This document shows positions 11,788-22,575 of a DNA stretch of 64,000 nt, piece by piece. The notes below the pieces were generated by a model that saw only the letters and a list, made by a program, of their open reading frames with translations, did no database searches and was not told the origin of the DNA. Each line of letters begins with the position of its first letter. Within the stretch, counting starts at the first letter, position 1. This DNA comes from Elymus sibiricus (Eukaryota; Streptophyta; Magnoliopsida; Poales; Poaceae): positions 189,964,936 through 190,028,935 of the forward strand of contig CM077676.1 in the NCBI GenBank assembly GCA_039707655.1, in the 5' to 3' direction. Both the position numbers and the translations under genes were made by a program.

Positions 11788-14290
11788 GTGGCAGCGGTGC
11801 CACGTGCTCGTCTCGGCATCCGTCGTCGTTACCGCGAAGACGTCCGCCTCGACTTGCGTCACCCTAAGTTAGACAGGTTTGCAGTGGTGTCACGTGCTCG
11901 TCTCGACGTCCGCCTCGACTCGCGTAACCCTAAGATAGACAGGGTGGCGGTGGTGTCACGTGCTCCTCTCGACGTCCGCCTCGACTTGGTTAACCCTAAG
12001 TTAAACAGTGTGGCGGTGGTGTCACGTGCTCGTCTCGACGTCCGTCGTCGCTACCACGACGACGTCCGCCTCCACTCGCGTAACCCTAAGTTAGACAGGG
12101 TGGCGGTGGTGTCACGTGCTCGTCTCGGCGTCCGTCGTCGCTACCGCGACGACGTCCGCCTCGACACGCGTAACCCTAAGTTAGACAGGCTGGCGGTGGT
12201 GTCACGTGCTCGTCTCGGCGTCCGTCATCGCTACCGCGACGACGTCCACCTCGACTCGCGTAACCCTAAGATAGACAGGGTGGCGGTGGTGTCACGTGCC
12301 CGTCTCGCCGTCCGTCGTCGCTACCGCGACGACGTCTGCATCGACTCGCGTAACCCTAAGTTAGCCAGGGTGGCAGTTGTGTCACGTGCTCGTCTCGACG
12401 TCCGTCGTCGCTACCGCGACGATGTCTGCCTCGACTCGCGTAACCCTAAGATAGACAGGGTGCCAGTGGTGTCACGTGCTCGTCTCGCCGTCCGTCGTCG
12501 CTACCGCGACGACGTCCGCCTCGACTCGCGTAACGCTAAGATAGACAGGGTGGCGGTGGTGACACGTGCTCGTCTCGACGTCCGTCGTCGCTACCGTGAC
12601 GACGTTCGCCTCGACTCGCGTCACGCTAAGATAGACAGGGTGGCGGTGTTGTCACGTGCTCATCTCGGCGTCAGTCGTCGCTACTGCGACGACGTCCTCC
12701 TCGACTCGCGTGACCCTAAGACAGGGTGGCAGCGGTGCCACGTGCTCGTCTCGGCATCCGTCGTCGCTACCGCGAAGACGTCTGCCTCCACTCGCGTAAC
12801 CCTAAGTTAGACAGGGTGGCTGCGGTGTCATGTGCTCGTCTCGGCATCCGTCGTCGCTACCACGACAACGTCCGTCTCGACTCGCGTAACCCTAAGATAG
12901 ACAGGGTGGCAGTGGTGCCACGTGCTCGTCATGGCGTCCGTCGTCGCTACCGCGACAACGTCCGCCTCAACTAGCGTAACCCTAAGATAGACAGGGTGGC
13001 GGTGTTGTCACGTGCTCGTCTCGGCGTCCGTCGTCGCTACTGCGACGACCTCCGCCTCGACTCGCTTAACCCTAAGTTAGACAGGGTGGCGGTGGTGTCA
13101 CGTGCTCGTCTCGGCGTCCGTCGTCGCTACCGCGACGACGTCTGCCTCGACTCACGTAACGCTAAGATAGACAGGGTGGCGGTGGTGTCACGTGCTCGTC
13201 TTGGCGTCCGTCATCGCTACCGCGACGACGTTCGCCTCGACTCGCGTAACGCTAAGATATACTGGGTGGCGGTGGTGTCACGTGCTCATCTCGGCGTCAG
13301 TCGTCGCTACTGCGACGACGTCCTCCTCGACTCGGGTGACCATTAGACAGGGTGGCAGCGGTGCCACGTGCTCGTCTCGGCGTCCGTCGTCGCTACCGCG
13401 AAGACGTCCGCCTCGACTCGCGTAACCCTATGTTAGACAGGGTGGCAGTGGTGTCACGTGCTCGTCTCGATGTCCGCCTCGACTCGCGTAACCCTAAGTT
13501 AGACAGGGTGGCGGTGGTGTCACGTGCTCCTCTCGGCGTCAGTCGTCGCTATCGCGACGACGTCCGCCTCGACTCGCTTAACCCTAAGTTAGACAGGGTG
13601 GCGGTGGTGTCACGTGCTCGTCTCGGCGTCAGTCGTCGCTACCGCGACGACGTCCGCCTCGAATCGCGTAGCCCTAAGTTAGACTGGGTGGCAGTGGTGT
13701 CACGTGCTCGTCTCGGCATCCGTTGTCGCTACCGCGAAGACGTCCGCCTCGACCCGCGTCACACTAAGTTAGACAGGGTGGCAGTGGTGTCACGTGCTCC
13801 TCTCGACGTCCGCCTCGACTCGCGTAACACTAAGTTAGACAGGGTGGCGGTGGTGTCACGTGCTCGTCTCGGCGTCCGTCGTCGCTACCGCGACGACGTC
13901 CGCTTCAACTCGCTTAACCCTAAGTTAGACAGGGTGGCGGTGGTGTCACGTGCTTGTCTCGGCGTCCGTCGTCGCTACCGCGACGACGTCCGCCTCGACT
14001 CGCGTTACCCTAAGTTAGACAGGGTGGCAGTGGTGTCACGTGCTCGTCTCGGCGTCCGTCGTCGCTACCGTGAGGACGTCCGCCTCGACTCGCGTAACCC
14101 TAAGATAGACAGGGTGGCGGTGGTGTCACGTGCTCTTTCTCGGCGTCCGTCGTCGCTACCGCGACGACATTCGCCTCGACTTGCGTAACGCTAAGATAGA
14201 CAGGGTGGCGGTGGTGTCACGTGCTCATCTCGGCGTCCGTCGTCGCTACCGCGACGACGTCCGCCTCGACTCGCGTGACCCTAAGACAGG
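11788..14290 (+). repeat. HOR-1 short unit 3 (2503 bp, 13 monomers lost)
   Basis: Marker spacing is 2503 bp, 1134 less than normal. The loss equals nine 90-bp, one 66-bp and three 86-bp monomers, so 29 remain (twenty-one 90-bp, one 91-bp, three 86-bp, four 66-bp). The break is in or near the monomers at 13590-13670, where a GGCGTCAGTCGTCGC copy is joined to the GAATCGCGTAGCCC copy that normally lies over 1 kb downstream. Phase of the monomers is kept, as expected for unequal crossing-over. Confidence 0.9.
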
Positions 14291-17200
14291 GTGGCAGCGG
14301 TGCCACGTGCTCGTCTCGGCATCCGTCGTCGTTACCGCGAAGACGTCCGCCTCGACTTGCGTCACCCTAAGTTAGACAGGTTTGCAGTGGTGTCACGTGC
14401 TCGTCTCGACGTCCGCCTCGACTCGCGTAACCCTAAGATAGACAGGGTGGCGGTGGTGTCACGTGCTCCTCTCGACGTCCGCCTCGACTTGGTTAACCCT
14501 AAGTTAAACAGTGTGGCGGTGGTGTCACGTGCTCGTCTCGACGTCCGTCGTCGCTACCGCGACGACGTCCGCCTCCACTCGCGTAACCCTAAGTTAGACA
14601 GGGTGGCGGTGGTGTCACGTGCTCGTCTCGGCGTCCGTCGTCGCTACCGCAACGACGTCCGCCTCGACACGCGTAACCCTAAGTTAGACAGGCTGGCGGT
14701 GGTGTCACGTGCTCGTCTCGGCGTCCGTCATCGCTACCGCGATGACGTCCACCTCGACTCGCGTAACCCTAAGATAGACAGGGTGGCGGTGGTGTCACGT
14801 GCCCGTCTCGCCGTCCGTCGTCGCTACCGCGACGACGTCTGCATCGACTCGCGTAACCCTAAGTTAGCCAGGGTGGCAGTTGTGTCACGTGCTCGTCTCG
14901 ACGTCCGTCGTCGCTACCGCGACGATGTCTGCCTCGACTCGCGTAACCCTAAGATAGACAGGGTGCCAGTGGTGTCACGTGCTCGTCTCGCCGTCCGTCG
15001 TCGCTACCGCGACGACGTCCGCCTCGACTCGCGTAACGCTAAGATAGACAGGGTGGCGGTGGTGACACGTGCTCGTCTCGACGTCCGTCGTCGCTACCGT
15101 GACGACGTTCGCCTCGACTCGCGTCACGCTAAGATAGACAGGGTGGCGGTGTTGCCACGTGCTCATCTCGGCGTCCGTCGTCGCTACCGCGACGACGACC
15201 GCCTCGACTCGCGTGACCCTAAGACAGGGTGGCAGCGGTGCCACGTGCTCGTCTCGGCATCCGTCGTCGCTACCGCGAAGACGTCTGCCTCCACTCGCGT
15301 AACCCTAAGTTAGACAGGGTGGCTGCGGTGTCATGTGCTCGTCTCGGCATCCGTCGTCGCTACCACGACAACGTCCGTCTCGACTCGCGTAACCCTAAGA
15401 TAGACAGGGTGGCAGTGGTGCCACGTGCTCGTCATGGCGTCCGTCGTCGCTACCGCGACAACGTCCGCCTCAACTAGCGTAACCCTAAGATAGACAGGGT
15501 GGCGGTGTTGTCACGTGCTCGTCTCGGCGTCCGTCGTCGCTACTGCGACGACCTCCGCCTCGACTCGCTTAACCCTAAGTTAGACAGGGTGGCGGTGGTG
15601 TCACGTGCTCGTCTCGGCGTCCGTCGTCGCTACCGCGACGACGTCTGCCTCGACTCACGTAACGCTAAGATAGACAGGGTGGCGGTGGTGTCACGTGCTC
15701 GTCTTGGCGTCCGTCATCGCTACCGCGACGACGTTCGCCTCGACTCGCGTAACGCTAAGATAGACTGGGTGGCGGTGGTGTCACGTGCTCATCTCGGCGT
15801 CAGTCGTCGCTACTGCGACGACGTCCTCCTCGACTCGGGTGACCATTAGACAGGGTGGCAGCGGTGCCACGTGCTCGTCTCGGCGTCCGTCGTCGCTACC
15901 GCGAAGACGTCCGCCTCGACTCGCGTAACCCTATGTTAGACAGGGTGGCAGTGGTGTCACGTGCTCGTCTCGACGTCCGCCTCGACTCGCGTAACCCTAA
16001 GTTAGACAGGGTGGCGGTGGTGTCACGTGCTCGTCTCGGCGTCAGTCGTCGCTATCGCGATGACGTCCGCCTCGACTCGCTTAACCCTAAGTTAGACAGG
16101 GTGGCAGTGGTGTCACGTGCTCGTCTCGGCGTCCGTCGTCGCTACCGCGACGATGTCCGCCTCGACTCGCGTAACCCTAAGTTAGATAGGGTGGCGGTGG
16201 TGTCACGTGCTTGTCTGAGCGTCCGTCGTCGCTACCGCGACGACGTCCGCCTTGACACGCGTAACCCTAAGTTAGACAGGGTGGCGATGGTGTCACGTGC
16301 TCGTCTCGGCGTCCGTCGTCGCTACCGCGACGACGTCCGCCTCGACTCGCGTAACCCTAAGATAGCCAGGGTGGCGGTGGTGTCACGCGCTCCTCTCGGC
16401 GTCCATCGTCGCTACCGCGACGACGTCCGCCTCGACTCGCGTAACCCTAAGATAGCCAGGGTGGCCGTGGTGTCACGTGCTCGTCTCGGCGTCCGCCACG
16501 ACACGCGTAGCCCTAAGTTAGACAGGGTGGCAGTGGTGTCACGTGCTCGTCTCGGCGTCCGTCGTCGGTACCGCGACGACGTCCGCCTCGACTCGCGTAA
16601 CCCTAAGACAGGGTGGCAGTGGTGTCACATGCTCGTCTTGGCGTCCGTCGTCGCTACCGCGACGACGTCCGCCTCGACTCGCATAACCCTAAGACAGGGT
16701 GGCAATGGTGTCACGTGCTCGTCTCGGCGTCCGTCGAAGCTACCGCAAAGACGTCCGCCTCGACTCGCGTCACCCTAAGTTAGACAGGGTGGCAGTGGTG
16801 TGACGTGCTCGTCTCGGCGTCCGTCGTCGCTACCGCGATGACGTCCGCTTCGTCTCGCTTAACCCTAAGTTAGACAGGGTGGCGGTGGTGTCACGTGCTC
16901 GTATTGGCGTCCGTCTTCGCTACCGCGACGACGTCTGCCTCGACTCGCGTAACCCTAAGATAGACAGGGTGGCAGTGGTGCCACGTGCTCGTCACGGCGT
17001 CTGTCGTCGCTACCGCGACGACGTCCGCCTCGACTCGCGTAACCCTAAGATAGGCAGGGTGGCAGTGGTGTCACGTGCTCGTCACGGCGTCCGTCGTCGC
17101 TACCGCGACGACGTCCGCCTCGACTCGCGTAGCCCTAAGTTAGACAGGGTGGCAGTGGTGTCACGTGCTCGTCTCAGCGTCCGTAGTCGCTACCGCGACG

Positions 17201-17927
17201 ACGACCGCCTCGACTCGCGTAACCCTAAGACAGCGTGGCAGTGGTGTCACATGCTCGTCTCGGCGTCCGTCGTCGCTACCGCGACGACGTCCGCCTCGAA
17301 TCGCGTAGCCCTAAGTTAGACTGGGTGGCAGTGGTGTCACGTGCTCGTCTCGGCATCCGTTGTCGCTACCGCGAAGACGTCCGCCTCGACCCGCGTCACA
17401 CTAAGTTAGACAGGGTGGCAGTGGTGTCACGTGCTCCTCTCGACGTCCGCCTCGACTCGCGTAACCCTAAGTTAGACAGGGTGGCGGTGGTGTCACGTGC
17501 TCGTCTCGGCGTCCGTCGTCGCTACCGCGACGACGTCCGCTTCAACTCGCTTAACCCTAAGTTAGACAGGGTGGCGGTGGTGTCACGTGCTTGTCTCGGC
17601 GTCCGTCGTCGCTACCGCGACGACGTCCGCCTCGACTCGCGTTACCCTAAGTTAGACAGGGTGGCAGTGGTGTCACGTGCTCGTCTCGGCGTCCGTCGTC
17701 GCTACCGTGAGGACGTCCGCCTCGACTCGCGTAACCCTAAGATAGACAGGGTGGCGGTGGTGTCACGTGCTCTTTCTCGGCGTCCGTCGTCGCTACCGCG
17801 ACGACATTCGCCTCGACTTGCGTAACGCTAAGATAGACAGGGTGGCGGTGGTGTCACGTGCTCATCTCGGCGTCCGTCGTCGCTACCGCGACGACGTCCG
17901 CCTCGACTCGCGTGACCCTAAGACAGG
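14291..17927 (+). repeat. HOR-1 full unit 4 (3637 bp)
   Basis: Again 42 monomers. Private changes include CCGTCGAAGCTACC near 16737 and CTTGTCTGAGCG near 16210. It shares AACACTAAG- and GTGACACGTG-type variants with units 2 and 3 that unit 1 lacks, which suggests that unit 1 is the more distant copy. Confidence 0.92.
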
Positions 17928-20130
17928 GTGGCAGCGGTGCCACGTGCTCGTCTCGGCATCCGTCGTCGTTACCGCGAAGACGTCCGCCTCGACTTGCGTC
18001 ACCCTAAGTTAGACAGGTTTGCAGTGGTGTCACGTGCTCGTCTCGACGTCCGCCTCGACTCGCGTAACCCTAAGATAGACAGGGTGGCGGTGGTGTCACG
18101 TGCTCCTCTCGACGTCCGCCTCGACTTGGTTAACCCTAAGTTAAACAGTGTGGCGGTGGTGTCACGTGCTCGTCTCGACGTCCGTCGTCGCTACCGCGAC
18201 GATGTCCGCCTCCACTCGCGTAACCCTAAGTTAGACAGGGTGGCGGTGGTGTCACGTGCTCGTCTCGGCATCCGTCGTCGCTACCGCGACGACGTCCGCC
18301 TCGACACGCGTAACCCTAAGTTAGACAGGCTGGCGGTGGTGTCACGTGCTCGTCTCGGCGTCCGTCATCGCTACCGCGACGACGTCCACCTCGACTCGCG
18401 TAACCCTAAGATAGACAGGGTGGCGGTGGTGTCACGTGCCCGTCTCGCCGTCCGTCGTCGCTACCGCGACGACGTCTGCATCGACTCGCGTAACCCTAAG
18501 TTAGCCAGGGTGGCAGTTGTGTCACGTGCTCGTCTCGACGTCCGTCGTCGCTACCGCGACGATGTCTGCCTCGACTCGCGTAACCCTAAGATAGACAGGG
18601 TGCCAGTGGTGTCACGTGCTCGTCTCGCCGTCCGTCGTCGCTACCGCGACGACGTCCGCCTCGACTCGCGTAACGCTAAGATAGACAGGGTGGCGGTGGT
18701 GTCACGTGCTCGTCTCGACGTCCGTCGTCGCTACCGTGACGACGTTCGCCTCGACTCGCGTCACGCTAAGATAGACAGGGTGGCGGTGTTGTCACGTGCT
18801 CATCTCGGCGTCCGTCGTCGCTACCGCGACGACGACCGCCTCGACTCGCGTGACCCTAAGACAGGGTGGCAGCGGTGCCACGTGCTCGTCTCGGCATCCG
18901 TCGTCGCTACCGCGAAGACATCTGCCTCCACTCGCGTAACCCTAAGTTAGACAGGGTGGCTGCGGTGTGATGTGCTCGTCTCGGCATCCGTCGTCGCTAC
19001 CACGACAACGTCCGTCTCGACTCGCGTAACCCTAAGATAGACAGGGTGGCAGTGGTGCCACGTGCTCGTCACGCCGTCCGTCGTCGCTACCGCGACAACG
19101 TCCGCCTCAACTAGCGTAACCCTAAGATAGACACGGTGGCGGTGTTGTCACGTGCTCGTCTCGGCGTCCGTCGTCGCTACTGCGATGACCTCCGCCTCGA
19201 CTCGCTTAACCCTAAGTTAGACAGGGTGGCGGTGGTGTCACGTGCTCGTCTCGGCGTCCGTCGTCGCTACCGCGACGACGTCTGCCTCGACTCACGTAAC
19301 GCTAAGATAGACAGGGTGGCGGTGGTGTCACGTGCTCGTCTCGGCGTCCGTCATCGCTACCGCGACGACGTTCGCCTCGACTCGCGTAACGCTAAGATAG
19401 ACTGGGTGGCGGTGGTGTCACGTGCTCATCTCGGCGTCAGTCGTCGCTACTGCGACGACGTCTTCCTCGACTCGGGTGACCATTAGACAGGGTGGCAGCG
19501 GTGCCACGTGCTCGTCTCGGCGTCCGTCGTTGCTACCGCGAAGACGTCCGCCTCGACTCGCGTAACCCTATGTTAGACAGGGTGGCAGTGGTGTCACGTG
19601 CTCGTCTCGACGTCCGCCTCGACTCGCGTAACCCTAAGTTAGACAGGGTGGCGGTGGTGTCACGTGCTCGTCTCGGCGTCAGTCGTCGCTATCGCGACGA
19701 CGTCCGCCTCGACTCGCTTAACCCTAAGTTAGACAGGGTGCCAGTGGTGTCACGTGCTCGTCTCGGCGTCCGTCGTCGCTACCGCAACGATGTCCGCCTC
19801 GACTCGCGTAACCCTAAGTTAGATAGGGTGGCGGTGGTGTCACGTGCTCGTCTCGGCGTCCGTCGTCGCTACCGCGACGACGTCCACCTTGACACGCGTA
19901 ACCCTAAGTTAGACAGGGTGGCGGTGGTGTCACGTGCTCGTCTCGGCGTCCGTCGTCGCTACCGCGACGACGTCCGCCTCGACTCGCGTAACCCTAAGAT
20001 AGCCAGGGTGGCGGTGGTGTCACGTGCTCCTCTCGGCGTCCGTCGTCGCTACCGCGACGACGTCCGCCTCGACTCGCGTAACCCTAAGATAGCCAGGGTG
20101 GCCGTGGTGTCACGTGCTCGTCTCGGCGTC
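17928..20130 (+). repeat. HOR-1 partial unit 5, right edge
   Basis: Follows the HOR-1 order for about 2.2 kb and then departs at about 20131. HOR-1 continues there with a 66-bp copy (GTCCGCCACGAC), whereas here a full 90-bp monomer leads into HOR-2. The last few monomers (AGATAGCCAGGG, then GCTCCTCTCGG, then AGATAGCCAGGG) are common to both repeat types, so the edge is a shared block rather than an abrupt break. Confidence 0.85.
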
Positions 20131-20554
20131 CGTCGTCGCTACCGCGACGACGTCCGCCTCGACACGCGTAACCCTAAGATAGACAGGGTGGCGGTGTTGT
20201 CACGTGCTCGTCTCGGCGTCCGTCGTCGCTACCGCGACGATGTCCACCTCGACTCGCTTAACCCTAAGGTAGACAGGGTCACGGTGGTGTCACGTGCTCG
20301 TCTCGGCGTCCGTCGTCGCTACCGCGACGACGTCCGCCTCGACTCGTGTAACGCTAAGATAGACAGGGTGGCGGTGGTGTCACGTGCTTGTCTCGACGTC
20401 CGTCGTTGCTACCGCGACGACGTTCGCCTCGACTCGCGTAACGCTAAGATAGACAGGGTGGCGGTGGTGTCACGTGCTCGTTTCGGCGTCCGTCGTCGCT
20501 ACCGCGACGACGTCCGCCTCGACTCGCGTGACCCTAAGACAGGGTGGCAACGGT

Positions 20555-20643
20555 GCCACGTGCTCGTCTCGGCATCCGTCGTCGCTACCGCGAAGACGTC
20601 CGCCTCGACTCGCATAACCAAAGTTAGACAGGGTGGCGGTGGT
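20555..20643 (+). repeat. 89-bp monomer variant marking HOR-2
   Basis: CATAACCAAAGTTAG replaces CGTAACCCTAAGTTAG, a loss of one base that gives an octamer spacing of 89 bp. The same variant recurs just before 22576 and 24699 and marks the period of the 1943/2123-bp repeat. It changes the open frame, compensating part of a preceding 86-bp shift. Confidence 0.9.
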
Positions 20644-21841
20644 GTCACGTGCTCGTCTCGGCGTCCGTCGTCGCTACCGCGACGACGTCCGCCTCGACAC
20701 GCGTAACCCTAAGTTAGACAGGGTGGCGGTGGTGTCACGTGCTCGTCTCGGTGTCCGTCGTCGCTACCGCGATGACGTCCGCCTCGACTCGCGTAACCCT
20801 AAGATAGACAGGGTGGCGGTGTTGTCACGTGCTCGTCTCGGCGTCCGTCGTCGCTACCGCGACGACGTCCACCTCGACTCGCTTAACCCTAAGTTAGACA
20901 GGGTGGCGGTAGTGTCACGTGCTCGTCTCGGCGTCCGTCGTCGCTACCGCGACGACGTCCGCCTCGACTCGTGTAACGCTAAGATAGACAGGGTGGCGGT
21001 GGTGTCACGTGCTCGTCTCGGCGTCCGTCGTCGCTACCGCGATGACGTTCGCCTCGACTCGCGTAACGCTAAGATAGACAGGGTGGCGGTGGTGTCACGT
21101 GCTCGTCTCGACGTCCGTCGTCGCTACCGCGACGACGTCCGCCTCGACTCGCGTGACCCTAAAACAGGGTGGCAGCGGTGCCACGTGCTCGTCTCGGCAT
21201 CCGTCGTCGCTACCGCGAAGACGTCTGCTTCGACTCGCGTAACCCTAAGTTAGCCAGGGTGGCAGTGGTGTCACGTGCTCGTCTCGGCGTCCGTCGTCGC
21301 TACCGCGACGACGTCCGCCTCGACTCGTTTAACCCTAAGTTAGACAGGTTGGCGGTGCTGTCACGTGCTCGTCTCGGCGTCCGTCGTCGCTACCGCGACG
21401 ACGTCCGCCTCGACTCGCGTAACGCTAAGATAGACAGGGTGGCGGTGGTGTCACGTGCTCGTCTCGGCGTCCGTCGTCGCTACCGCGATGACGTTCGCCT
21501 CGACTTCCGTAACGCTAAGATAGACAGGGTGGCGGTGGTGTCACGTGCTCATCTCGGCGTCCGTCGTCGCTACCGCGACGACGTCCGCCTCGACTCGCGT
21601 GACCCTAAGACAGGGTGGCAGCGGTGCCACGTGCTCGTCTCGGCATCCGTCGTTGCTACCGCGAAGACGTCCGCCTCGACTCGCGTCACCCTAAGTTAGA
21701 CAGGGTGGAAGTGGTGTCACGTGCTCGTCTCGACGTCCACCTCGACTTGCGTAACCCTAAGTTAGACAGGGTGGCGGTGGTGTCACGTGCTCGTCTCGGC
21801 GTCCGTCGTCGCTACCGCGACGACGTCCGCCTCGACTCGCG

Positions 21842-21850
21842 TAACCCTAA
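21842..21850. other. Telomere-like nonamer TAACCCTAA, type example
   Basis: The monomer contains TAACCCTAA, which is one and a half units of the CCCTAA telomere repeat strand. It is present once per standard monomer and never in tandem, so the array is not an interstitial telomere. Variant forms include TAGCCCTAA, TCACCCTAA, TGACCCTAA and TAACGCTAA. It lies next to the TTAG/ATAG that is lost in 86-bp monomers. Likely coincidental. Confidence 0.3.
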
Positions 21851-21871
21851 GTTAGACAGGGTGGCGGTGGT

Positions 21872-21879
21872 GTCACGTG
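21872..21879. promoter_or_regulatory. GTCACGTG octamer: E-box / CDEI-like site, type example
   Basis: The octamer fits RTCACRTG, the consensus of the budding-yeast centromere element CDEI bound by the bHLH protein Cbf1, and contains the CACGTG E-box/G-box core bound by many bHLH and plant bZIP factors. It occurs once per standard monomer. The common variant GTCACATG also fits RTCACRTG. Another variant, GCCACGTG, keeps only the E-box core, and a rare GTGACGTG loses both. An eight-base match in a repeated monomer may be chance; binding is not shown. Confidence 0.3.
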
Positions 21880-21893
21880 CTCGTCTCGGCGTC

Positions 21894-21915
21894 CGTCGTC
21901 GCTACCGCGACGACG
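21894..21915. other. Perfect inverted repeat (stem-loop) of the monomer, type example
   Basis: Arms CGTCGTCGC and GCGACGACG are exact reverse complements, separated by the loop TACC. The stem would have nine base pairs, seven of them G-C. The structure recurs in almost every 90-bp monomer and is missing from the 66-bp monomers. Many copies carry single mismatches in the arms, mostly CpG transitions such as GTCATCGC or CCGTGACG. Formation of a hairpin or cruciform in the cell is inference; the sequence shows only the potential. Confidence 0.9.
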
Positions 21916-22575
21916 TCCGCCTCGACACGCGTAACCCTAAGTTAGACAGGGTGGCGGTGGTGTCACGTGCTCGTCTCGGCGTCCGTCGTCGCTACCGCGA
22001 CGACGTCCGCCTTGACACGCGTAACCCTAAGTTAGACAGGGTGGCGGTGGTGTCACGTGCTCGTCTCGGCGTCCGTCGTCGCTACCGCGACGACGTCCGC
22101 CTCGACTCGCGTAACCCTAAGATAGCCAGGGTGGCGGTGGTGTCACGTGCTCCTCTCGGCGTCCGTCGTCGCTACCGCGACGACGTCCGCCTCGACTCGC
22201 GTAACCCTAAGATAGCCAGGGTGGCCGTGGTGTCACGTGCTCGTCTCGGCGTCCGTCGTCGCTACCGCGACGACGTCCGCCTCGACTCGTGTAACGCTAA
22301 GATAGACAGGGTGGCGGTGGTGTCACGTGCTTGTCTCGACGTCCGTCGTTGCTACCGCGACGACGTTCGCCTCGACTCGCGTAACGCTAAGATAGACAGG
22401 GTGGCGGTGGTGTCACGTGCTCGTTTCGGCGTCCGTCGTCGCTACCGCGACGACGTCCGCCTCGACTCGCGTGACCCTAAGACAGGGTGGCAACGGTGCC
22501 ACGTGCTCGTCTCGGCATCCGTCGTCGCTACCGCGAAGACGTCCGCCTCGACTCGCATAACCAAAGTTAGACAGG

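Larger units (their letters stand above)
3075..20130 (+). repeat. HOR-1 array: 3637-bp, 42-monomer higher-order repeat
   Basis: Diagnostic variants recur exactly 3637 bp apart, for example GTCCGCCACGACAC at 3081, 6718 and 10355, and the GGCAGCGGTGCC copy at 4514, 8151, 14291 and 17928 after allowing for one short unit. The length closes exactly as thirty 90-bp, one 91-bp, six 86-bp and five 66-bp monomers (2700+91+516+330). Units differ by only a few substitutions per kilobase by eye, whereas monomers within a unit differ far more, the signature of recent unit-level amplification. Contents: a 1439-bp partial, two full units, one 2503-bp unit, one full unit and a 2.2-kb partial. Confidence 0.95.
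21812..21901 (+). repeat. Reference 90-bp monomer (commonest form)
   Basis: This copy carries the commonest base at each position I compared, so it serves as a reference. It has 59 G or C of 90 (66 %) and 16 CpG dinucleotides. Landmarks in order: right arm of the stem-loop, a CpG-rich GAC/GTC segment, TAACCCTAAG, GTTAGACAGGG, GGCGGTGGT, GTCACGTG, CTCGTCTCGG, and the left arm of the next stem-loop. Two dimorphisms recur across the array and help to define repeat types: AAGTTAGAC versus AAGATAGAC, and GGCGGTGG versus GGCAGTGG. Phase chosen arbitrarily to start at CTACCG. Confidence 0.95.
20633..22575 (+). repeat. HOR-2 unit, 22 monomers (1943 bp)
   Basis: Lacks two monomers present in the next unit. 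The join lies near 22270-22300, where the GGCCGTGG copy is followed directly by the GACTCGTGTAACGC copy; the missing pair carries GACACGCG and AAGGTAGACAGGGTCACGG. The partial unit upstream of 20633 does carry that pair, so the shorter form is a deletion. Confidence 0.9.

Noticed and set aside
14975..15244. Minus-strand open frame of 89 codons (and one at 58545-58739)
   Set aside because: They are antisense readings of the same monomers, open only because CpG variants removed stops locally. They have no features of their own.
21812..21901. CENP-B box in the monomer
   Set aside because: The box needs the TTCG and CGGG core parts. The reference monomer has no CGGG or CCCG, so neither strand fits.
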